Assembly: GCF_022394535.1 (NCBI RefSeq)
Contig: NZ_CP089414.1
Coordinates: 5,022,001-5,086,000 of the forward strand
From: Dyella terrae
Lineage (GTDB): Bacteria; Pseudomonadota; Gammaproteobacteria; Xanthomonadales; Rhodanobacteraceae
Direction of reading: 5' to 3'
Length of the DNA: 64,000 bases
Part shown: positions 52,052 to 60,322 of the stretch, in pieces
Position numbering within the stretch: the first letter of the stretch is position 1
Layout of the letters: every line of letters starts with the position of its first letter
Program-made: the position numbers and the translations under genes
Notes under the pieces: model-generated
What the model was told of the DNA's origin: nothing
What the model saw: only the letters and a program-made list of their open reading frames with translations
Database searches by the model: none

Positions 52052-52543
52052 ATGAAACCCAAACCCAACGCCCTGTCCTGGCTCCTGCTCTCCACCGTCG
52101 TCATCGTGCTCGACCAGCTGAGCAAGTGGTGGGCGCTCGCTGCGCTGCAGCCTGCGGGTACGCCACATCCAGTGATCCCGGGTTTCCTCAACTGGACATT
52201 GGCCTTCAACAAGGGCGCTGCCTTCAGCTTCCTTGCCGCCGGTGATGGGTGGCAGCGCTGGTTCTTCGTGGCGCTCGCGGTGGTGATCAGTGGTGTGCTG
52301 GTGACGTGGCTGTCGCGCACGCCGCGCGGCGACTGGAAGACCGCGTTGCCCGTGAGCCTCATCGTGGGCGGTGCACTGGGCAACCTGATCGACCGCCTGC
52401 ATGCCTCGCAGGTCACCGACTTCATCCATGTCTATTTCCGCGAGTGGAACTACCCGGTGTTCAATCTCGCCGACTGTGGGATCACCGTAGGTGCAGTAGC
52501 GCTGGTGGTTTTCGGCCTGTTTCAGGGCAAATCCAAGGTCTGA
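52052..52543 (+). CDS. lspA: Lipoprotein signal peptidase
   Basis: The 163-residue inner-membrane aspartyl protease removes prolipoprotein signal peptides. It has four membrane spans and both catalytic regions, VGGALGNLIDRL and VFNLADCGIT (Asp pair about 119 and 139), plus VLDQLSKWW and FNKGAAFSFL. Start MKPKPNALSW at 52052; the ribosome site is weak. Confidence 0.96.
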   Translation: MKPKPNALSWLLLSTVVIVLDQLSKWWALAALQPAGTPHPVIPGFLNWTLAFNKGAAFSFLAAGDGWQRWFFVALAVVISGVLVTWLSRTPRGDWKTALPVSLIVGGALGNLIDRLHASQVTDFIHVYFREWNYPVFNLADCGITVGAVALVVFGLFQGKSKV

Positions 52544-52620
52544 ACACACCCTCACGTACGGCCCCACCGGCCGTGCGATAATCCGGCCCTGTCAGTCGAA
52601 CCGATAGATCCGGAGCATCC

Positions 52621-53580
52621 GTGGACATTCTGCTCGCCAATCCCCGTGGCTTCTGCGCGGGCGTAGATCGCGCGATCGCCATCGTCGAGCGTGCGCTCGA
52701 ATCCTACGGCGCACCCATCTACGTGCGGCACGAAGTGGTGCACAACCGCTACGTGGTCGACAAGCTGCGCAACGACGGCGCCGTATTTGTGGAAGAGCTG
52801 CACGAGGTGCCTGATGGCGCTACGGTGATCTTCAGCGCCCATGGCGTCTCTAAGGCTGTGCGTGAAGAAGCCGAGCAGCGTGGTCTGAAAGTATTCGACG
52901 CCACCTGTCCGCTGGTGACCAAGGTGCATATGGAAGTGGCGCGCCTGGGTCGCACTGGCCGTAGCGTGGTACTGATCGGCCATGCCGGCCATCCCGAAGT
53001 GGAAGGCACCATGGGGCAGTGGAACCCCGCCAACCAGGGTGAGATCCTGCTGGTCGAATCGGTGGAAGACGTCGCCGCGCTGGCACCCAAGTTCCCGCAC
53101 CAGCTGTCCTACGTCACGCAGACCACGCTGTCGGTGGATGACACCAAGGCGATTATCGAAGCGCTGCGGACCACGTTCACCGACATCGAAAGTCCGCGCA
53201 AAGACGACATTTGCTACGCCACGCAGAACCGCCAAGACGCCGTGCGCCGCCTCGCGAGTGCCGTCGACTTGATGCTGGTGGTCGGCTCAGTCAATAGCTC
53301 CAACTCCAACCGTTTGCGTGAGCTGGCGGAGAAGGAGGGTGTACGCGCCTTCCTCATCGACGGTGCCGAACACATCGAGCGCAGCTGGCTGGACGGCGTT
53401 ACTCGCATTGGCCTCACCGCCGGTGCCTCCGCGCCGGAGAAGCTGGTGCGCGACGTCATTGCGCGCCTGCAATCGTGGGGCGCAGGCGCCGTACGCGAAC
53501 TCGACGGGGAGCCGGAGACGATTACCTTCGCGCTACCCAAAGAGTTGCGACTCGCAGGTGGTGTCTCGGCCAGTATCTGA
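52621..53580 (+). CDS. ispH: 4-hydroxy-3-methylbut-2-enyl diphosphate reductase
   Basis: The 319-residue [4Fe-4S] enzyme completes the MEP isoprenoid pathway. [26 protein letters not shown] and [13 protein letters not shown] are hallmark motifs, with cluster Cys at about 12, 98 and 200. [17 protein letters not shown] and [14 protein letters not shown] also match. GTG start. The fkpB gene often found between lspA and ispH is absent here. Confidence 0.97.
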   Translation: MDILLANPRGFCAGVDRAIAIVERALESYGAPIYVRHEVVHNRYVVDKLRNDGAVFVEELHEVPDGATVIFSAHGVSKAVREEAEQRGLKVFDATCPLVTKVHMEVARLGRTGRSVVLIGHAGHPEVEGTMGQWNPANQGEILLVESVEDVAALAPKFPHQLSYVTQTTLSVDDTKAIIEALRTTFTDIESPRKDDICYATQNRQDAVRRLASAVDLMLVVGSVNSSNSNRLRELAEKEGVRAFLIDGAEHIERSWLDGVTRIGLTAGASAPEKLVRDVIARLQSWGAGAVRELDGEPETITFALPKELRLAGGVSASI

Positions 53581-53591
53581 CCGGCAACGTC

Positions 53592-53620
53592 TTGCGCGGT
53601 TTCGATCCGCTACGTAGAAT
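53592..53620 (+). promoter_or_regulatory. Sigma-70 promoter for tRNA-Thr
   Basis: TTGCGC (53592-53597) and TAGAAT (53615-53620) are separated by 17 bp and end 12 bp before the tRNA. Confidence 0.7.
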
Positions 53621-53632
53621 TGGCAGTTCAAT

Positions 53633-53708
53633 GCCGGAATAGCTCAGTTGGTAGAGCGGCGCATTCGTAATGCGTAGGTCGTAGGTTCGATTCCTATTTC
53701 CGGCACCA
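53633..53708 (+). tRNA. tRNA-Thr (anticodon CGT); probable attachment site for the downstream element
   Basis: A 76-nt cloverleaf: acceptor GCCGGAA/TTCCGGC, anticodon stem GCGCA/TGCGT with loop TTCGTAA, T-arm GTAGG-TTCGATT-CCTAT and encoded CCA. It closely resembles E. coli thrW, a known phage integration target. Everything to its right is accessory in character, so it is the likely left junction. No second copy of its 3' end is present within the window. Confidence 0.96.
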
Positions 53709-53720
53709 ATTTTTCCAATT

Positions 53721-53764
53721 AAAACAGCGCATTACACGTTGCAGTGTGATGCGCTGTTTTGCTT
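53721..53764 (+). terminator. Intrinsic terminator after tRNA-Thr
   Basis: AAAACAGCGCAT pairs with ATGCGCTGTTTT across a 16-nt loop that itself can pair partly; TTTT-GCTTT follows. Confidence 0.85.
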
Positions 53765-53966
53765 TGGATTGCAGGATTTCGCAGCTTGGGTGTGGCAAAT
53801 TTGTGGCGCGCCCGCAGGTTGTGCCAAGGATGCGTGGCTTATCTGCAACACATTGCCGATTTCGACAGTGCCCGAGCTCGAGGATCAGCCACTTCCCTAA
53901 GCCACAGCACATAGCGCGCCGGCTATAAGGGTCGACCTTGGCTAGAACAGAGGGCGCCGCAAAACT

Positions 53967-54083
53967 GTGAGTCGGGGGAGCCGATGCAGTACGTTTTTTA
54001 ACGAGATAGGTCTAGGTCTGCTGGCTGTAATCTGTTTCATCGTATGGTGGAACGAGGACTACACCGACAAGGACGACGGTTAA
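53967..54083 (+). CDS. Possible small membrane protein (38 aa)
   Basis: A GTG-started frame encodes a single hydrophobic helix, EIGLGLLAVICFIVWW, followed by the acidic tail NEDYTDKDDG and TAA. That layout (short N-terminus, one span, charged end) is typical of real small membrane proteins. There is no convincing ribosome-binding site and no homologue I recognise. It lies in the otherwise empty 412-bp stretch 53709-54121 after the tRNA. Confidence 0.3.
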   Translation: MSRGSRCSTFFNEIGLGLLAVICFIVWWNEDYTDKDDG

Positions 54084-54121
54084 CCTGATATACCGCCTTC
54101 ATTGCTCGCGAGCCAGCTGCC

Positions 54122-54391
54122 TCATAGTGAGTCTTTGAGCGCCTTCAGGTCTTTGGTCAACTTGATGGGTTTGTACTGCGCTTTCCCGCTGCGCACCCGA
54201 ACATTCATGTATTTGCCCAACCCATCCTGCAGCCGGCCGCCGCCCGGTTCATACCACCCGCCGCCGATCGGGCGCAGCATTCCCGTTGCGATTAGATCGT
54301 CGAAATCGGGGTAGCTCTTCAGATATTGCCGAAATTCTTCCCTTATTTCGTCCATCGTCTTTGGGGTGTCATCGTGACGAGTCGATGCCAT
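54122..54391 (-). CDS. Hypothetical protein (89 aa)
   Basis: The ATG at 54391, with GAGGA about ten bases upstream, gives MASTRHDDTPKTMDEIR and 89 residues; a GTG at 54433 is also in frame. The first half is helical and charged (EEFRQYLKSYPDFDDLIATG). The second half has a Gly-rich turn (IGGGWYEPGGGRLQDG) and ends with basic residues (KYMNVRVRSGKAQYKPIKLTKDLKALK, key feature Lys-rich). No family recognised. It is the first plausible gene inside the element and is divergent from the Qat operon. Confidence 0.6.
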   Translation of the reverse strand: MASTRHDDTPKTMDEIREEFRQYLKSYPDFDDLIATGMLRPIGGGWYEPGGGRLQDGLGKYMNVRVRSGKAQYKPIKLTKDLKALKDSL

Positions 54392-54433
54392 GCCTGCCTT
54401 CCTCGCGAGGTTCGTCAGTGCGGTATTGCACAC

Positions 54434-54774
54434 CCTAGCAGAGTGGCCAGCGTGGGCGGGGCGAACAATCTAAAGCAGCTCTGTGGTGAATGATCACCGC
54501 GTCCACACCCATCAATAGCGCCCCGCCAATCCATCGGGCGCAATCGCGGTGACACATTTGGGCACGCGTGATGGACAGGTACCGGGTGGCGAAGATGGGG
54601 CCCTTATAAGTGGATTCTGAGTGGCTCAATCATCCTAGAGGACTGGATGCCCCTTGGTTGCCGCGTCCATCGCATGACGCGACGCAACACTGCCACAGTC
54701 ACAACTGATGTGTGATAGAAATCGCAGTTATGGCAAGACGCCAGACTGTGTGTGGACGACAGGGGGAAGGGAGC
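54434..54774. other. 341-bp non-coding stretch upstream of the Qat operon
   Basis: No convincing gene. It must contain the promoters of the hypothetical gene on the left and qatA on the right. A TGTGATAGAA-like extended -10 occurs at about 54711-54720, but no clear -35 accompanies it. A 64-residue minus-strand frame (54435-54629) lacks codon character and is not called. Confidence 0.5.
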
Positions 54775-56547
54775 ATGTGGTCGGACATCGAGACCCGGAG
54801 TGACTACCTCAATTATTTAGAGGTTGCAGAGGTCGTCTCAGAGATTCTTTTGGATCCTGCAATGCGGCCGGTTTCGGTCGGCATTTTTGGCACATGGGGA
54901 ACAGGTAAATCTAGCCTGCTAAACCTTATCGAGGCTGACCTCAAACATCGTGCGAATGACGGTGTCATCGTGATTCGCTTTGATGCCTGGCTCTATCAAG
55001 GATTTGACGACGCACGAGCGGCGTTGATGGATGTCATCGCGCGAACGCTCTACGACAAAGCCAAGGAAGACGCAGGCTTGTTGGGGCTTGCTAGGCGTTT
55101 ACTTGCACGCGTGAACACAGTTCGCACACTTGGGCTTGCGATCGAAGTGGTTGCGGCCGCCCATGGGATTCCCGTTTTTGGTGCTGCAGCCCGTGCGGTT
55201 GACGCAGTTGGCAATTACGTTGCGGGCCAACCAGGTGCTGACGATGCCAAGGCTGTGGCTGAAGGTGGAAAGGAAGTCCGCAAGCTCGTAGAGCCTGAAA
55301 AGAAGAAGAGTCCTCCTGAAGAAATTGATGCGTTTCGAGCTGAATTTGGCGAGTTGCTTACAAAACTCGGAAAAACCCTGATTGTCTTTGTCGACAACCT
55401 AGATCGCTGTCTACCAACGCAAACTATCCAGACACTCGAAGCGCTTCGCCTGTTCCTATTTATGGAGAGCTCGGCGTTCGTTGTTGCCGCAGACGAAGAT
55501 ATGGTTCGGCACTCCGTCTCTCAGTATTTTCGGGATGCTGACACGCGGCACGTCAAAGACTACCTCGACAAGCTCATTCAAGTTCCGGTGCGCGTGCCGC
55601 GGTTAGGCATTGCGGAGATTCGGGCCTATCTCTTCATGCTTTTCACCAATGCAAGCATTGGCGATACGAATGCTGTGGAACGGTTGCGTGAGCGGCTTGA
55701 GACCAATTTGCGACTGAGTTGGAAGGAGGCGCCACTATCGATTGAGGATGCATTGGCGGTCCTTGGAGAGGAAGGCAAGGAGCTAAGGAATAGTTTCGAT
55801 GTTGCTGACCGGATGGCTGCCCTATTGGCCAATGCTCCACTTGTTGAGGGCAATCCGCGCATCGTAAAACGCATGCTCAATGTGGTGCGCCTACGATCTC
55901 GCATAGCTTCTCGTAGAGAGATGCCGGTTGACGAGCAGATGGTTGCCAAATTTGCGTTGTTCGAACGCTGCGTGGAACCAACCGCTATCACCAAAATGTA
56001 TTCGCTAATTAATGAAGCGCCGAGTGGGAAGCCGGATCTCATTGCCACGCTTGAAGCCCTGCGCGACGATCCGCCCAAATTTATCGAGGTATGCCCAGAC
56101 GAATGGAAGAAAAACGCCACCTTCCTTCTTGACTGGTTTGGTCTAAGCCCATCACTAGGTGGGCTCGATTTACGTCCATTGGTATATCTCAGCCGAGAGA
56201 CCACTCCCCTCCGAACCCAGTCGGCAGAACTTTCCCAGGCGGCAGCACGGGCGGCGCTTCGCTTGAGGAGTATTAGGACGCTGGCGTCGCCTGCTGCCAA
56301 AGAAGCTATCCAATCCATTCCTGCGGGCGAGCATGTTGGGGTGATGCGAGACCTCATCGCTGTTCTGCGCACCCATGCGGATTGGAAGGGTAAGCCGGAA
56401 GCGTTCAACGGAGCGCAGCTTCTGGCTGACGTCAATCCGGCCGCAGCGGAAGAGCTCGCGGCATTCGTGCATGGACTTCCTGGTCAAAGTCCGCCGTGGT
56501 TGCGGGCCGCGATTGGTGACAAGGATTGGTACAAGGAGGAGAAGTAA
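54775..56547 (+). CDS. qatA: Qat anti-phage system ATPase QatA (KAP family P-loop NTPase)
   Basis: The ATG at 54775 with GGGGGAAGGGAG just upstream gives 590 residues. Walker A is GTWGTGKS at 39-46. A hydrophobic/amphipathic insert (about 105-145) is where KAP NTPases carry membrane segments. Walker B is LIVFVDNLDRCLP at about 202, followed by the KAP motifs ALRLFLFMESSAFVVAADEDMV and YLDKLIQVPVRVP. The rest is helical. First gene of a four-gene operon with QueC-like and TatD-like genes, the order defining QatABCD. The frame extends upstream to 54712 without KAP similarity. Base composition is below that of the core genome. Confidence 0.93.
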   Translation: MWSDIETRSDYLNYLEVAEVVSEILLDPAMRPVSVGIFGTWGTGKSSLLNLIEADLKHRANDGVIVIRFDAWLYQGFDDARAALMDVIARTLYDKAKEDAGLLGLARRLLARVNTVRTLGLAIEVVAAAHGIPVFGAAARAVDAVGNYVAGQPGADDAKAVAEGGKEVRKLVEPEKKKSPPEEIDAFRAEFGELLTKLGKTLIVFVDNLDRCLPTQTIQTLEALRLFLFMESSAFVVAADEDMVRHSVSQYFRDADTRHVKDYLDKLIQVPVRVPRLGIAEIRAYLFMLFTNASIGDTNAVERLRERLETNLRLSWKEAPLSIEDALAVLGEEGKELRNSFDVADRMAALLANAPLVEGNPRIVKRMLNVVRLRSRIASRREMPVDEQMVAKFALFERCVEPTAITKMYSLINEAPSGKPDLIATLEALRDDPPKFIEVCPDEWKKNATFLLDWFGLSPSLGGLDLRPLVYLSRETTPLRTQSAELSQAAARAALRLRSIRTLASPAAKEAIQSIPAGEHVGVMRDLIAVLRTHADWKGKPEAFNGAQLLADVNPAAAEELAAFVHGLPGQSPPWLRAAIGDKDWYKEEK

Positions 56548-57302
56548 TGGGGACCTCGACGTCAAGCAAAGGACCGAATAGTAATAGCCCGTTGGTGCCT
56601 CCCTGGGCCGATGTGGATGGTGCCGGCCCTGGTCCGGAACCAGAGCCTAATCGATTCCGAGGTTTTCGCACGTCACTGGGTCGATTTGTTTCGAGCGGTG
56701 ACCCGACCTACCTGCGCAAGGCCCTGCGTGGATATGCGCGCAGCGCAACTGGTGGCTCGGCAGTGGGGCCTCGGCGCTTCGGGGCAATGGCGCAAGCCGG
56801 TGGCGGCCTTTACAACGCACTGAATCAACTTCGCAACGACCCGGCTAATGCTCCGGTCAACTTGCGTGCGTTGGCTGGGCGCTCCACACGGGACGCTATC
56901 AACGCGATCGTCGATGCTTTAGTGCCGGAGAATGGCGACTCGGATCGAATCCGAGCAGCGCTGAATGAGGCGCTTGCCACCTGCCTAGACGGTGAGGTTG
57001 CCTTCGACTTCAACAGTATTACTGATGAAGTGCTGATGGACGTGATGGTCGCTTATGCAACTCAGTGTGTCTTTGAGCAGGTTGTTCTTGACTCAGACCG
57101 AGCATTCGCTAAGGCCGAAACGCCAAAGCAAGCCGAGGATGCAGAAAGAGATCTTTTCGAACTGGTTAGGGCTGTTACTGAAAAGCACATGAGGCCATTG
57201 CTTGAAGGTCAGCTCCAAGTGATGACCACTGCCCAAATGCAGGCGGCCCAGCTGGCCGCAATCAAGGAAGTATGGCGCGAATGGGAGGACTACCAGCCGT
57301 GA
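56547..57302 (+). CDS. qatB: Qat anti-phage system protein QatB
   Basis: The 251-residue protein starts at an ATG that overlaps the qatA stop (TAATG) and has AAGGAGGAG at ideal spacing. The N-terminal 45 residues are a disordered Ser/Pro/Gly stretch starting Met-Gly (MGTSTSSKGPNSNS). The rest is helical, with RKALRGYARSATGGSAVG and LRALAGRSTRDAINAIVDAL as the recognisable QatB-like core. No enzymatic motif is visible. It is named by position and by this core. The Met-Gly start may matter if QatC modifies an N-terminal glycine (see findings). Confidence 0.88.
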   Translation: MGTSTSSKGPNSNSPLVPPWADVDGAGPGPEPEPNRFRGFRTSLGRFVSSGDPTYLRKALRGYARSATGGSAVGPRRFGAMAQAGGGLYNALNQLRNDPANAPVNLRALAGRSTRDAINAIVDALVPENGDSDRIRAALNEALATCLDGEVAFDFNSITDEVLMDVMVAYATQCVFEQVVLDSDRAFAKAETPKQAEDAERDLFELVRAVTEKHMRPLLEGQLQVMTTAQMQAAQLAAIKEVWREWEDYQP

Positions 57303-58660
57303 CCGAGGTGATTGTTCATCCTGATCTAACGAAGCTGCCAGCACCTCACGCTGGATGTGTCCCTGTCCACCTTTACGGACCGCTTGCGCAGCCACGCATG
57401 GCTGCAATCGGGGGTCCTGTGCTTGACATGGTTTCGCGAATTGCCACTCCGGTGGACCCAGGAGCGTTTGATTTTCTGTCTCTGTCGCTAGCGGTCACTG
57501 CTGCAGATACGTTTACCAATCGTCGCGAAGCCGCTGATGGGTGGGCGCGGGATATACGACTGGTCGTTGCTCTAGCTGACCCAGCGCGGTGGGCGCCAGC
57601 CGCGCCGCTCCTCGAGAAGGCACTGCGATTCTTGAGTGGAGATCAATGGGCGCTAGAGTTTACGGATGGGGGTGAAACGCCGCCTGTGCCTCGTACACGA
57701 GTAACCAATAAGCTCGTTCTCGATGGTTGTGAAAGCGCGTGCCTATACTCTGGTGGGCTCGATAGCGCCATCGGCATGTTAAACCTTCGAGCGCAGGATC
57801 ATAGGACAGTACTTGTCAGTCATGCCTACTCGCACGACGCTAGCCGGCAAGAGGAGATTTTGCAGCATGTACGTGATCGCGCCCCCCGTTTAGCTTTACA
57901 TGCCCATCCTCTGAATCATTTAGATCATGCGAATGACGTTCAAATGCGAACCCGTAGCTTCAACTTCTTTGCGATGGGGGCGTTGGCGGCAGCTACGATT
58001 GCAAAGCGAAACGGGCATCGCCAACGAGTGCAGCTATTCATTCCCGAAAATGGGTTAATCGCAATCAATCCGCCGCTTACCAATCGTCGCATTGGTGCGC
58101 TTAGTACGCGGACAACCCATCCACACTACCTAAGTCTCATTCAGGCCGTGCTCGATACGGTGGGGTTGCCTGTTCAACTGCACAATCCTTTCGCACACAA
58201 GACAAAGGGCGAGATGATTCGAGACTGCCTTGACCAGGATCTATTGAGAGGCATTGCAGGGCGCACTGTCTCTTGCGGCAAGTGGAAGAGGACTGGGCAG
58301 CAATGCGGTAAGTGTGTTCCATGTTTGATTCGACGAGCATCGTTCCATGCCGCTGGCTGGGAGGACCAAACACACTACAAGCCCCCGGGCGATAACCTGC
58401 GTCAAGTGCTTGCGCACGATGTTGATTCGGATGACCTCATGGCAATGATCCTTGCATCTCGTCGCCTTCCAGATGAAGACATTGCGACATGGGTGGCTAA
58501 AACGGGGCCGCTGCCGAACGATCATGCACAACAAGCGTCCCTTGTCAGCGTTGTGCACAGAGGAATGTCGGAGGTAAGGGCCTTTCTGGAAAGTGAACAA
58601 CTTCTTCAAGGACCGGCAGAGGCAAGAGCCATCGTGGAAAACGAACAAGCTTTCCAATGA
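57299..58660 (+). CDS. qatC: Qat anti-phage system QueC-like protein QatC
   Basis: GTG at 57299 (GTGA overlap with qatB, GGGAGG ten bases before) gives 453 residues; ATGs at 57272 and 57281 are alternatives. An N-terminal domain of about 145 residues precedes the QueC-like part. The PP-loop ATP motif SGGLDSA lies at 151-157. The zinc site is intact: Cys near 326, then CGKCVPC at about 336-342 with the trailing RR. True QueC (preQ0 synthase) is about 230 residues and lacks the extra domain, so this is a defence paralogue, not queuosine synthesis. Confidence 0.93.
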   Translation: MTEVIVHPDLTKLPAPHAGCVPVHLYGPLAQPRMAAIGGPVLDMVSRIATPVDPGAFDFLSLSLAVTAADTFTNRREAADGWARDIRLVVALADPARWAPAAPLLEKALRFLSGDQWALEFTDGGETPPVPRTRVTNKLVLDGCESACLYSGGLDSAIGMLNLRAQDHRTVLVSHAYSHDASRQEEILQHVRDRAPRLALHAHPLNHLDHANDVQMRTRSFNFFAMGALAAATIAKRNGHRQRVQLFIPENGLIAINPPLTNRRIGALSTRTTHPHYLSLIQAVLDTVGLPVQLHNPFAHKTKGEMIRDCLDQDLLRGIAGRTVSCGKWKRTGQQCGKCVPCLIRRASFHAAGWEDQTHYKPPGDNLRQVLAHDVDSDDLMAMILASRRLPDEDIATWVAKTGPLPNDHAQQASLVSVVHRGMSEVRAFLESEQLLQGPAEARAIVENEQAFQ

Positions 58661-59397
58661 GCGGGCCCACAGTAGACATGCACTGCCACCTGGATCTCTA
58701 TCCAGATCCCCGCGACCAGGTCGCGAATATCGCGCGACAGAAGTCCTACGTGTTGTCCGTAACAACAACTCCGCGGGCTTGGCGCGGCACTACCGAACTG
58801 GCTGCAGGCCATCCACGCATCAAAACCGCACTGGGTTTACATCCCCAGCTGGCAAAAGACAGAAAGTCAGAACTCAGCCTCTTTGATAAGTTGCTTCCTG
58901 AAGCACGATATGTCGGTGAAGTCGGACTTGATGGCGGTCCGGAGTGTCGTACCTTTTGGCACGATCAGGCTGAGGTGTTTGACCACATTCTTGCCTCATG
59001 CGTGAAAGCAGGAGGACGAATACTCACATTACATAGCCGCGCGGCGGCAAAGGATGTACTTGATGCTTTGGAGAAGCATCCAGGTTATGGGGTGGCTGTC
59101 TTGCATTGGTTTTCGGGCACGCAGCGTGAACTGGCTCGGGCTTCAGAAATGGGATGTTGGTTCTCGGTAGGAAGCGCCATGCTTCGTAGCCAGAAAGGCC
59201 GGACATTGGCCGCCCGCATGCCATCTCATCGCGTGCTGACAGAGACGGATGGTCCCTTCGGAATGGTGGCCGGCAAGCCTCTGCAGCCAGGCGAATGTGC
59301 CGACGCGATTAAGGTCCTGGCTGATTTATGGGATACGGATGAAGCAGCAGCACGAGACAAGGTCGCCTCATCATTTCGAGAACTAGTATCTCTATAG
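58657..59397 (+). CDS. qatD: Qat anti-phage system TatD-like nuclease QatD
   Basis: The 246-residue metal-dependent hydrolase overlaps qatC by 4 bp (ATGA). TatD motifs are present: HxH in VDMHCHLDLYP (His9, His11), the bridging Glu in YVGEVGLDGG, His in LTLHSRAA and VLHWFSG, and Asp in LTETDGPF. The metal site is complete, so it is expected to be an active nuclease. Its place as fourth gene after a KAP ATPase and a QueC-like gene marks it as QatD rather than housekeeping TatD. Confidence 0.93.
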   Translation: MSGPTVDMHCHLDLYPDPRDQVANIARQKSYVLSVTTTPRAWRGTTELAAGHPRIKTALGLHPQLAKDRKSELSLFDKLLPEARYVGEVGLDGGPECRTFWHDQAEVFDHILASCVKAGGRILTLHSRAAAKDVLDALEKHPGYGVAVLHWFSGTQRELARASEMGCWFSVGSAMLRSQKGRTLAARMPSHRVLTETDGPFGMVAGKPLQPGECADAIKVLADLWDTDEAAARDKVASSFRELVSL

Positions 59398-59989
59398 GTG
59401 CCCACAGGCCGCCTTTCCATCAAGCGCGAGCGGGTAGCATCAGGATCGGCCGTCATGAATAGAGATCCTGTGGATCTATGTGAAGTCTCTGATGAAGTGC
59501 ACACGCGCGCGGAAACGCATTGAGAAAAAAAGGCGGCCACAACTGCCCGGCAAGAGTCATGATTGGTCGGCCGCCAATTGCATGACATTGCACAAGACTG
59601 CTGATACGCTGCACTCAATGCGCTGAAGGTTTCATTGCTTTGAGCTTCTGAAATCGTGCTGAGCTCGCCACTCGCCGATCGATTCAGAGCAACAGCCTGT
59701 TCAGTGGCCAGTTGTCGAAAAGCGGAAGTAGACGATTGGTAAGAAAGGATGCCGCGAGGCAATCGCCTGAAGAGTAAGTCGAGCTGTCCGCCGGTCAGGA
59801 TGAGGCCGGAGAAATGGAACAGATCGCCAGGAGAGCAGGGAAACTTGGGGCAGAACCCCGTCATCAATGCACCCACCCGAGGATTGGCTAATCCAATGGG
59901 TTATTGGCTTGAACGCCAGGGCGTTGTGACTGCCGCGCACTCATCCGCCTGTGCCAGGTTCAATTGGCACGGACGGAGAGGTTACGCCC
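59398..59989. other. 592-bp stretch without a supported gene between qatD and the replication module
   Basis: A minus-strand frame covers 59226-59876 but runs into qatD and has Cys/Ser-rich, non-protein-like sequence, so it is not called. GGCGGCC at about 59532 and GGCCGCC at about 59568 form a wide inverted repeat. GATTGG-CTAA-TCCAAT forms a short palindrome at about 59881. This is probably the junction between the defence cargo and the plasmid backbone and may hold degraded sequence. Confidence 0.5.
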
Positions 59990-60322
59990 ATGCAAGCTCT
60001 TCTCACTGTTGAGCAGCTTTCTAAGTACATCCATAAGTCCGTAGCGAGCATTCGTTGCGACGCCACGCGCAAGCCTCATTCTCTCCCGCCCATCTGCCGC
60101 CTACCAGGGACGAAGCGGTTGCTCTGGCGAGTAGAAGATGTGGAGTGCTGGTTGGCCATTCATGTGTCTGCTGTGGGCCAATCAGATCCCCTGAATGACG
60201 CGGTCGATAGACGGCAACGAAGGGGGCGGCCGACCAAAGTCGAGCAGGTTGCGAAGCGGCGCACAAGAGTTGCCGCTGTTCGGCACGAACTTTCGTCGCG
60301 CCCCGGCGAGGGCTCTAAATGA
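59990..60322 (+). CDS. Small helix-turn-helix protein preceding repA
   Basis: The 110-residue protein has an AlpA/MerR-type helix-turn-helix at the N-terminus (LTVEQLSKYIHKSVASIRCDATR and GTKRLLWRVEDVECWL). The C-terminal third is basic (DRRQRRGRPTKVEQVAKRRTR). GGAGAGG lies upstream of the ATG. Its stop overlaps the repA start by 4 bp. Small DNA-binding proteins coupled to RepA_C-type initiators often control or assist replication; here this is inference from position. Confidence 0.75.
   Translation: MQALLTVEQLSKYIHKSVASIRCDATRKPHSLPPICRLPGTKRLLWRVEDVECWLAIHVSAVGQSDPLNDAVDRRQRRGRPTKVEQVAKRRTRVAAVRHELSSRPGEGSK

Noticed and set aside
54435..54629. A 64-residue minus-strand frame upstream of the Qat operon
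   Set aside because: No ribosome-binding site, no domain character, Cys/Arg-rich composition typical of non-coding translation.
57299..58660. QueC-like gene as part of queuosine biosynthesis
   Set aside because: It is twice the length of QueC, has an extra N-terminal domain and sits inside a coupled defence operon; the queuosine gene queG is 32 kb away.
59226..59876. A 216-residue minus-strand reading frame downstream of qatD
   Set aside because: It overlaps 172 bp of qatD antisense, is rich in Cys/Ser/Arg without domain character, and has no ribosome-binding site.
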